From Prochloron sp. SP5CPC1 (lineage in GTDB: Bacteria > Cyanobacteriota > Cyanobacteriia > Cyanobacteriales > Prochloraceae): a stretch of 10,689 bases of DNA. The stretch is from NCBI GenBank assembly GCA_014323965.1, contig JACONB010000115.1, forward strand, positions 1-10,689, read 5' to 3'. The position numbers and the translations under genes are program-made. The notes under the pieces are model-generated. The model saw only the letters and a program-made list of their open reading frames with translations, did no database searches and was not told the DNA's origin. Positions 5,999 through 10,689 of the stretch are shown piece after piece; the first letter of the stretch is position 1, and each line of letters starts with the position of its first letter.

Positions 5999-6736
5999 GT
6001 GGAACTGCGTGCCGCAAAGTGGATCCCTGGAGGAGCACTCAAATTCTTGCTCAGTCTGCGCAAAGCAAATCGCCAGTTTGCCGTCATTGGTTTAGGAAGG
6101 TTTGGAAGGGCTGTTTGTGGTTCATTACACCGTATGGGATATGAAGTTATAGCTGGAGACAGAGATGAAAAGCTCGTGGCGAGAGTAATGACGGAAAAAA
6201 TAGCGAATCATGCCGTCCAGTTAGATTCTACTGACCCCACAGCCTTGAAACAAGCGGGTATTTTCGAGTTCGATACGGTTATCGTCGCTATTGGGAACTA
6301 CTTGGAAGAGAGTGTCATTACTACTTTGAACCTCAAAGAAGCAGGTGTGAAACAGGTAGTTGTAAAAGCTTCCTCAGACACTCACCGCAAATTATTAGCC
6401 AGGGTAGGAGCAGACAGGGTGGTTTTCCCTGAGTACGAAGCAGGCTACCATTTAGCCCGTAATCTCGCCAAACCATCCATTTTAGAGCACTTCAATCTGG
6501 ACGGAGATAACAGCATTGTGGAAGTAAAGGTACCGAAAGAATTTGACGGCAAAACCCTAAAAGAACTAGAACTGCGCCGTAAATACCGTTTAAACGTCCT
6601 CGCTATTAAACATGAGGACAAGTTTAAAATTAATCCAAGTCCAGAGGACCGCTTAAATAAAGGTTTAGCCATGGTAGTCATCGGTTCTAATGAAGATATT
6701 AATAAGTTACCAATTTCAGATGTTTTAATCCAATAA
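5999..6736 (+). CDS. ktrA: KtrA, RCK-domain regulatory subunit of K+ uptake
   Basis: A cytoplasmic protein that forms the nucleotide-binding gating ring on KtrB. The 245 residues comprise an RCK_N Rossmann domain with GLGRFG (31-36) and an acidic residue at the end of strand 2 (AGDRD, about 52-56), then VIVAIGN (94-100), VKASSDTHRKLLARVGADRVVFPE (about 122-145), and an RCK_C/TrkA_C domain (IVEVKVPKEFDGKTLKEL to LAMVVIGS, about 173-230). The start is GTG 5999 with AAGAGG six bases upstream. The family core begins at NRQFAVIGLGRFG (residue 24), so the N-terminus is slightly long; a later TTG (about codon 18) is possible. The gap to ktrB is 236 bp, unlike a tight operon, and holds its own promoter. 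Unlike ktrB, the gene appears complete. Confidence 0.92.
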   Translation: MELRAAKWIPGGALKFLLSLRKANRQFAVIGLGRFGRAVCGSLHRMGYEVIAGDRDEKLVARVMTEKIANHAVQLDSTDPTALKQAGIFEFDTVIVAIGNYLEESVITTLNLKEAGVKQVVVKASSDTHRKLLARVGADRVVFPEYEAGYHLARNLAKPSILEHFNLDGDNSIVEVKVPKEFDGKTLKELELRRKYRLNVLAIKHEDKFKINPSPEDRLNKGLAMVVIGSNEDINKLPISDVLIQ

Positions 6737-6766
6737 TGTCCAAGAAAACTAGTCTGAAAACTGAAC

Positions 6767-7219
6767 ATGAAATGTCTAACTAATCCACTTTGGTATGAAA
6801 TAGTTATCCCAGATTTATTGACTGGTCAATTTGTAGCAAATTTTCTCAAGCTGGTACAACAATATTTGCAGCTCAATTTTGTTGTTTTACAGTATTTAGA
6901 AGGAGTAGATATATCAGAATTATACAGGAATCACGACTCTAAAATAGAGGAATTGGATATGATATTAAAATTGGTAAATCAGGCTGGACAAATTATATGG
7001 TGTGACTTTTTGCTTTTCGAGCAAGGTGGATTTATTCCCGATGATAATGAGCAATATGATAAAATTATTGAGAGAACAAATGCAACTGTAAGAGCTGTAG
7101 ATGGTGGGTACTTGTACTTATATACTAAGAATAAAAAGCTTGTCCAAAAGATTCTGAAGAAATTTGAAGAAGTGGAGTTAACAGAAGGAACTCTTAACCA
7201 ATTCACATTGCCCGAATAA
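6767..7219 (+). CDS. Hypothetical protein, AT-rich, unrecognised
   Basis: I do not recognise this 150-residue protein. It starts at ATG 6767, 30 bp after ktrA, with no clear Shine-Dalgarno sequence, and ends two bases before the stop codon of convergent queA. The N-terminus reads MKCLTNPLWYEIVIPDLLTG, followed by amphipathic and hydrophobic stretches (QFVANFLKLVQQYLQLNFVVLQYLEG), an acidic middle (DSKIEELDM, GFIPDDNEQYD) and a Lys/Glu-rich end. There is no signal peptide, no convincing membrane helix and no Cys/His metal cluster. The DNA is visibly more AT-rich than its neighbours, which suggests either a fast-evolving accessory gene or an acquired one. It is probably transcribed with ktrA from the 5934-5962 promoter. 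A role in K+ transport is not supported beyond position. Confidence 0.7.
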   Translation: MKCLTNPLWYEIVIPDLLTGQFVANFLKLVQQYLQLNFVVLQYLEGVDISELYRNHDSKIEELDMILKLVNQAGQIIWCDFLLFEQGGFIPDDNEQYDKIIERTNATVRAVDGGYLYLYTKNKKLVQKILKKFEEVELTEGTLNQFTLPE

Positions 7220-7221
7220 TA

Positions 7222-8283
7222 TCAATATTTAATCACAGTTTCTGGCAAAATCAACATAGCATCGCCAAAAGAATAAAAGCGATATTGAGAGGCGATCGCC
7301 TCCTGATACAAAGCCAACAAACGTTCCCGACCCACCATAGCACTCACTAACATTAACAAACTAGAACGAGGCAAATGAAAATTAGTAATCAAACCATCCA
7401 CTACCTGCCACTTATACCCAGGATAAATAAACAAGTCTGTCTTGCCGTAAAAAGGAGCTAAAGTACCGGACAGCTCCTTCACAGCCCCTTCCAAAGCCCT
7501 TACGGAGGTGGTCCCTACAGCAATAATTCGCCCCCCTCTTGCTTTGGTGGCCTCAATCTGCTCTACCGTTTCTTGGGGCACTCCAATCCACTCTTGATGC
7601 ATAACGTGACTCTTAATATCCTCCACCTCCACGGGACGAAACGTACCCACCCCCACATTCAGGGTGACAAAAGCTCGATTTATCCCTTTTGCTGCTAACT
7701 TAGCTAACAGTTCCTCCGTAAAATGCAATCCTGCCGTAGGTGCTGCTACTGCTCCAGGTTTGGAAGCGTAAACAGTTTGATATTGAGATGGTTCTGAGGA
7801 AGAGGAGGTAATATAAGGAGGGAGGGGAGTCTGACCAAACTTTTCTAACAACTGCAATAAAGATTGACCTACAGGAATCTCAAATTGCAACCAACGTCCG
7901 GAGGTAGATTCATCACGTTCTATTACTTTAGCCACTAGAGAGTCTGAGAAGTAAATTTCAGCACCTATAGGGAAACGCTTCCCTGGTTTAACCAAAGCTA
8001 ACCAACAGTCCTGCTCTCCTTCTTCTAAAAGCAAGATTTCTACAGCTGCTCCCGTAGATTTGTGACCGTAGAGTCGTGCTGGAATAACCCGAGTATCGTT
8101 GAGTATGAGTAGATCCCCCTTTTTTAGCCAGTGAGGTAAATCTCGAAAGAAACCGTGGGTATGATGTTCCAGAGAGTCTATTATTAGCAAACGAGAACTA
8201 TCCCTTGGTACCGCTGGAGTCTGAGCGATCGCATTGGTTGGCAGTTCATAATCATAGCTCGATAGTGAACGATCCGAGGTCAT
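7222..8283 (-). CDS. queA: QueA, S-adenosylmethionine:tRNA ribosyltransferase-isomerase
   Basis: QueA transfers and rearranges the ribosyl part of S-adenosylmethionine onto 7-aminomethyl-7-deazaguanine at the wobble position of tRNA(Asp, Asn, His, Tyr), making epoxyqueuosine in the cytoplasm. The 353 residues match the full family length. Diagnostic blocks are YELPTNAIAQTP with PRDSSRLL (near 12-35), LILNDTRVIPARLYG, VAAPTAGLHFTEELL, NVGVGTFRPV, RIIAVGTTSVRALE, and the C-terminal LFIYPGYKW, GLITNFHLPRSSLLMLVSA and YRFYSFGDAMLIL. The start is ATG 8283. No Shine-Dalgarno sequence is seen upstream (CCCTACCCCT), as is often the case in cyanobacteria. It is transcribed alone here, divergent from the small gene at 8462 and convergent with the AT-rich gene at 6767. 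Two HIP1 sites lie within it. Confidence 0.97.
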   Translation of the reverse strand: MTSDRSLSSYDYELPTNAIAQTPAVPRDSSRLLIIDSLEHHTHGFFRDLPHWLKKGDLLILNDTRVIPARLYGHKSTGAAVEILLLEEGEQDCWLALVKPGKRFPIGAEIYFSDSLVAKVIERDESTSGRWLQFEIPVGQSLLQLLEKFGQTPLPPYITSSSSEPSQYQTVYASKPGAVAAPTAGLHFTEELLAKLAAKGINRAFVTLNVGVGTFRPVEVEDIKSHVMHQEWIGVPQETVEQIEATKARGGRIIAVGTTSVRALEGAVKELSGTLAPFYGKTDLFIYPGYKWQVVDGLITNFHLPRSSLLMLVSAMVGRERLLALYQEAIASQYRFYSFGDAMLILPETVIKY

Positions 8284-8318
8284 AGGGGTAGGGTTTAGGG
8301 TGTGGGGGATAAGATAAA

Positions 8319-8328
8319 TATAGCGCTT
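8319..8328 (-). promoter_or_regulatory. AAGCGCTATA element upstream of queA (possible -10 region)
   Basis: On the minus strand AAGCGCTATATT ends 33 nt before the queA start; TATATT (8322-8317) could be a -10 box. The same AAGCGCTATA(A/T)T sequence precedes ispG at nearly the same distance. No good -35 is visible. The element may instead be a dispersed cyanobacterial repeat, since an inverted copy occurs at 10415-10424. Confidence 0.35.
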
Positions 8329-8346
8329 CTTGCTCTAAACAAAGAA

Positions 8347-8389
8347 AAATTGGGTAAGTTCCCCCATATAAAATTGGGTATGTTGCCCC
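8347..8389 (+). repeat. Pair of 19-bp direct repeats between queA and the 8462 gene
   Basis: AAATTGGGTAAGTTCCCCC (8347-8365) and AAATTGGGTATGTTGCCCC (8371-8389) match at 17 of 19 positions, with starts 24 bp apart. Each unit contains a loose GGG...CCC dyad. They lie in the 178-bp divergent spacer between queA and the small plus-strand gene, a typical place for an operator, but no regulator is encoded nearby and a simple local duplication is equally possible. Confidence 0.6.
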
Positions 8390-8461
8390 TAGTATTATCC
8401 CAGAGAATAATGTCAAAATAAAGATAGAGAAATTCCCAATATTTTGAGCTGAGGAAGGACA

Positions 8462-8851
8462 ATGGATTACCTCTACTATTTCGCTAATGCTAGTCTAACC
8501 TTACGGGCCATCGAACACTTGCAACAAATGACTCACCTCCATGGCTGTATCATGACAGTCATTCATAAAATCGATGGCTGGATCCTGAAAATAAAGTTAC
8601 GACAACCAATTACTTCTGGGCAACATGGAGACTTTCGGGCATTCATGAATGAGCTAGGTATTTCTTACCAGCCGGAAATGCGACTGCAAATGGTATTTTG
8701 GAGCTTAGAAACAGGACAGTCTCCTATTGATGTCATGCGTCGCTATCAAGTTGCTGTGGTGTCTCATGGTACTCCAGAACCAAAGGATATCGAAGCATTC
8801 CGCCAACAGTTTACCAGGGGATTGGGATATTGTCCTGAAACTTTAGCGTAA
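8462..8851 (+). CDS. Small hypothetical protein, unrecognised
   Basis: A 129-residue soluble protein of unknown function. The start ATG 8462 is preceded by GAGGAAGGACA, a good Shine-Dalgarno sequence, which supports it as a real gene. The N-terminal half (MDYLYYFANASLTLRAIEHL, then CIMTVIHKIDGWILKIKLR) looks like a helix followed by beta strands; the second half holds MRLQMVFWSLETGQSPIDVM, RRYQVAVVSHGTPEPKD and a C-terminal helix (IEAFRQQFTRGLGY). There is no signal peptide, membrane segment or known catalytic motif. Its base composition is like the neighbouring housekeeping genes, so it is probably a conserved cyanobacterial gene and not a recent acquisition. It is divergent from queA and convergent with ispG. 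Confidence 0.8.
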   Translation: MDYLYYFANASLTLRAIEHLQQMTHLHGCIMTVIHKIDGWILKIKLRQPITSGQHGDFRAFMNELGISYQPEMRLQMVFWSLETGQSPIDVMRRYQVAVVSHGTPEPKDIEAFRQQFTRGLGYCPETLA

Positions 8852-8927
8852 ACAGTTACCTGTATAGAATAAAACTTTGGCTAAACTAAAATACAATTTA
8901 AACAGAAAAGCCAGCAGGTAACACTGT
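8852..8927 (+). repeat. Long imperfect inverted repeat just after the 8462 gene
   Basis: ACAGTTACCTG (8852-8862, starting directly after the stop codon) faces CAGGTAACACTGT (8915-8927), complementary except for one extra A. Inside, TGGCT and AGCCA can add five pairs. The result is a stem-loop of about 76 nt. It could be a terminator-like or RNA-stabilising element, or the ends of a tiny mobile repeat; no T run follows it on the plus strand. Confidence 0.5.
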
Positions 8928-9087
8928 ATATAGCTAGGGCGCTCAGTAGTTTACGAAAGGTTTGTACCAATTATAAACAACCTATAAGGTAAAATAGTAG
9001 TGCAAGGAAATGGTAGACAGTGTTGGTGGACAACGCTAATATTATATTATCTGGGAATATTTTAGCTTGTTGGCAGCATTGCCCACC
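8928..9087. other. Convergent spacer between the 8462 gene and ispG, no gene seen
   Basis: AT-rich sequence with no convincing frame. A small hairpin is present (AGGTTTGT at 8958-8965 against ACAACCT at 8977-8983, one bulged base) and could help end transcription. No tRNA or other recognised RNA gene was found. Confidence 0.4.
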
Positions 9088-10308
9088 CTACGGATCCACC
9101 CACCGATCGTCCGCTTTAATCAAATTAATCAACTCCTGGACACCTTCAGACTCCGGTACCTTCTTGATTTCTTCCTTACCGCGATAAAGAGAGATATAAC
9201 CTGGTTGCTTACCCACATAACCGTAATCCGCATCTGCCATTTCTCCCGGACCATTGACAATACAACCCATGACTGCTATATCTAAACCAGTAAGGTGCTT
9301 GGTAGCCTCGCGAACTTCCTGTAGCACTTCCTCTAAATTAAACAAAGTGCGTCCGCAGGAAGGACAAGCAACATACTCCACCATGGTCTTCCGCAGTCCC
9401 AAAGCTTGGAGTATACTGTAGCAGACAGGAATTTCCTTCTCCGGCGCCTCCGTTAAAGATACCCGAATCGTATCCCCAATACCTTCAGCTAAAAGGGTAC
9501 CTATCCCCGCAGTAGACTTAATCCTACCATATTCCCCATCTCCAGCTTCCGTCACCCCCAAATGGAGGGGATAGTCCATCCCTAACTCCGTCATGCGCCG
9601 CACCATGAGGCGATAAGCTGCTAGCATTACTTGTACTCGGGAAGCTTTCAGGGAAATCACCAGGTTCCGGAAATCCAGGGATTCGCAAATGCGGATGAAC
9701 TCTAAAGCAGATTCTACCATCCCTTCCGGGGTATCCCCATAAGTAAAGAGCATTCGTTCAGCCAGGGAACCGTGGTTAACCCCAATGCGCATTGCTTTCC
9801 CCTGGTCTCGCAAAGAAATAACCAATGGTTCTAGGGTTTCGCGAATTTTACTCGCTACAGTAGCAAATTCTTCTTCGGTGTATTCTGTGCGATTCAGTTT
9901 TGGCTTTTCAAATACATATAACCCCGGATTAATCCGCACCTTATCTACATGTTTAGCTACTTCCAGGGCTATTTTCATGCCGTTGTGATGAACGTCTGCA
10001 ACCAGGGGTACTGAACGATAAGTTCTTCCCAACTGCTCCTTGATTTTATCTAAGGCTTTGGCGTGAGCCATACTGGGTACAGTGACCCGGACGATTTCAC
10101 AGCCAATTTCATGCAAGCGACGAATAGCAGCAACGCTTCCATCTATATCCAGAGTATCTTCGTTAATCATAGACTGAACTACCACTGGATAGCCACCGCC
10201 AATGGTGACGTCTCCCACCCGGACCGGTCTAGTTTTGCGTCTGGGAATTACTGTATCTATGGCTGGTTCTCTGACAGTAGTCGTTTTGGGAATTGTCAGC
10301 GTTAGCAT
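9088..10308 (-). CDS. ispG: IspG (GcpE), 4-hydroxy-3-methylbut-2-enyl diphosphate synthase
   Basis: IspG carries out the penultimate step of the MEP isoprenoid pathway: a [4Fe-4S] enzyme converts the cyclic diphosphate MEcPP to HMBPP, with ferredoxin as the usual electron donor in cyanobacteria. The 406 residues include VGDVTIGGGYPVVVQSMIN (about 31-49), VRVTVPSMAHAKAL, PLVADVHHNGMKIALE, VDKVRINPGL and GVNHGSLAERMLFTYGDTP. The cluster ligands are Cys315 and Cys318 (CPSCGR), Cys349 (GCIVNGPGE) and Glu356, with the expected spacing. It has the short bacterial/cyanobacterial form, without the extra domain of plant enzymes. Start is ATG 10308; the first 20 or so residues are poorly conserved in the family and no Shine-Dalgarno sequence is present. 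It lies 123 bp downstream of the DRTGG gene on the same strand, but a candidate -10 box suggests its own promoter. Confidence 0.98.
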   Translation of the reverse strand: MLTLTIPKTTTVREPAIDTVIPRRKTRPVRVGDVTIGGGYPVVVQSMINEDTLDIDGSVAAIRRLHEIGCEIVRVTVPSMAHAKALDKIKEQLGRTYRSVPLVADVHHNGMKIALEVAKHVDKVRINPGLYVFEKPKLNRTEYTEEEFATVASKIRETLEPLVISLRDQGKAMRIGVNHGSLAERMLFTYGDTPEGMVESALEFIRICESLDFRNLVISLKASRVQVMLAAYRLMVRRMTELGMDYPLHLGVTEAGDGEYGRIKSTAGIGTLLAEGIGDTIRVSLTEAPEKEIPVCYSILQALGLRKTMVEYVACPSCGRTLFNLEEVLQEVREATKHLTGLDIAVMGCIVNGPGEMADADYGYVGKQPGYISLYRGKEEIKKVPESEGVQELINLIKADDRWVDP

Positions 10309-10344
10309 AAATAATTTAGTTATTTATTATCTTAGGTTGTTAGT

Positions 10345-10350
10345 ATTATA
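10345..10350 (-). promoter_or_regulatory. Candidate -10 box of ispG
   Basis: On the minus strand a perfect TATAAT ends 36 nt before the ispG start codon, inside GTAAGCGCTATAATAC. No clear -35 hexamer lies 16-18 bp further upstream, so this is a half-supported promoter. It overlaps one arm of the inverted repeat at 10346-10424. Confidence 0.4.
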
Positions 10351-10424
10351 GCGCTTACATTCTTGGCAAATCTGCTTTCCGGAACCCCACACCCCACACC
10401 GAACACCGGGGCGTAGCGCTATAA
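10346..10424 (+). repeat. Inverted-repeat element between ispG and the DRTGG gene
   Basis: TTATAGCGCT (10346-10355) and AGCGCTATAA (10415-10424) are perfect 10-bp inverted repeats around 59 bp. The interior holds a tandem CCCCACA-type heptamer (ACCCCACACCCCACACC, 10384-10400). Both parts resemble the spacer upstream of queA (TATAGCGCTT at 8319-8328 beside a GGGTGTGGGGG tract), so this is likely a dispersed non-coding repeat. Confidence 0.5.
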
Positions 10425-10431
10425 CTTTTTG

Positions 10432-10689
10432 TTAAATGATACTATTTATTAATCGATTCGTGTCAAAATATTGCCGAATCGACTCTTGGATACACTGAAC
10501 TTTAATGAGTTCTTGGATGCGAACATTCCCAAAAGCGCGATCGGCAATTTCTACGGTGGTGAGGGTATCCAAGTTAACCCCTAAGACAGGTATTTCTAAA
10601 TCTTCAGCGCGGCTGAGAATAAGAGGTTGAGGTCTGACGTGACCAGTGAGAATCAAGCAATTGGTGGAGCTTTCTAAAGCAGCCATTTG
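10432..10689 (-). CDS. DRTGG-domain protein, phosphotransacetylase-like BioD family (C-terminal part)
   Basis: Only the last 85 residues are visible; the start is past the right edge, and the Met at 10686 is internal. The segment NCLILTGHVRPQPLILSRAEDLEIPVLGVNLDTLTTVEIADRAFG fits the DRTGG domain found in the N-terminal part of phosphotransacetylases and in cyanobacterial proteins that join a BioD-like P-loop domain to a DRTGG domain. In that family the DRTGG domain is C-terminal, and this gene ends soon after it, which favours the cyanobacterial BioD-DRTGG protein of about 360 residues over a true phosphate acetyltransferase, whose catalytic domain would follow. Its biochemical role is not established. 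It is on the same strand as ispG and lies upstream of it. Confidence 0.7.
   Translation of the reverse strand, partial: QMAALESSTNCLILTGHVRPQPLILSRAEDLEIPVLGVNLDTLTTVEIADRAFGNVRIQELIKVQCIQESIRQYFDTNRLINSII

Noticed and set aside
5778..5999. Small plus-strand frame between ktrB and ktrA with a hydrophobic stretch
   Set aside because: It starts at a TTG without a ribosome site and runs through a hairpin, a HIP1 site and the ktrA promoter, so it is most likely spacer.
8284..8315. Telomere-like GGGTTTAGGG tract upstream of queA
   Set aside because: It is too short and irregular to be functional and fits the short G/C-rich tandem repeats seen in cyanobacterial spacers.
1..10689. CRISPR array, tRNA, rRNA, or defence or toxin-antitoxin system
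   Set aside because: No regularly spaced direct repeats, no cloverleaf sequence and no matching protein families were seen.

Overview
The window looks like chromosomal DNA from a filamentous or colonial cyanobacterium. Five copies of the cyanobacterial palindrome GCGATCGC (HIP1) occur at 1318-1325, 1991-1998, 5877-5884, 7292-7299 and 8225-8232. IspG carries the cyanobacterial/plastid-like sequence, the K+ transporter is of the Ktr type, and the spacers hold short tandem and dispersed repeats of the kind common in Oscillatoriales-like genomes. The species cannot be named from the sequence.

Layout. (1) 1-1446, minus strand: the 5' exon of an RNase H-like gene (1446-1235) is interrupted at 1234/1235 by a group II intron. 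The intron starts GTGCG, has about 718 nt of ribozyme RNA (1234-517), and then the first 172 codons of its reverse transcriptase/maturase (516-1), which runs off the left edge. The reverse transcriptase carries an apparent in-frame insertion of a small palindromic repeat. (2) 1579-4400, plus strand: a YqiJ/NfeD-type OB-fold membrane protein followed by a YqiK-type flotillin with a 51-residue tandem duplication in its coiled coil. (3) 4401-6736: an octamer repeat block, then a K+ uptake pair. ktrB is missing the codons for its first membrane helix. ktrA is apparently intact and has its own good promoter. (4) 6767-7219: an AT-rich gene I do not recognise, tail to tail with queA (8283-7222, minus). 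(5) 8462-8851: a small unrecognised gene, convergent with ispG (10308-9088, minus). (6) 10689-10432, minus: the C-terminal end of a DRTGG-domain protein that resembles the cyanobacterial phosphotransacetylase-like BioD family.

How the genes fit together. Two functional pairs are visible: the OB-fold membrane protein with flotillin (a membrane microdomain module), and KtrB with KtrA (channel and nucleotide-gated regulatory ring). queA (tRNA queuosine) and ispG (isoprenoid MEP pathway) are housekeeping genes. I do not see a clearly new multi-gene system. The most notable items are the intron/RNase H junction with a matching EBS1-IBS1 pair and a stop codon built across the splice site, the in-frame repeat in the maturase, and the 5'-truncated ktrB sitting directly at a consensus-like promoter. 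The two unrecognised genes remain open.
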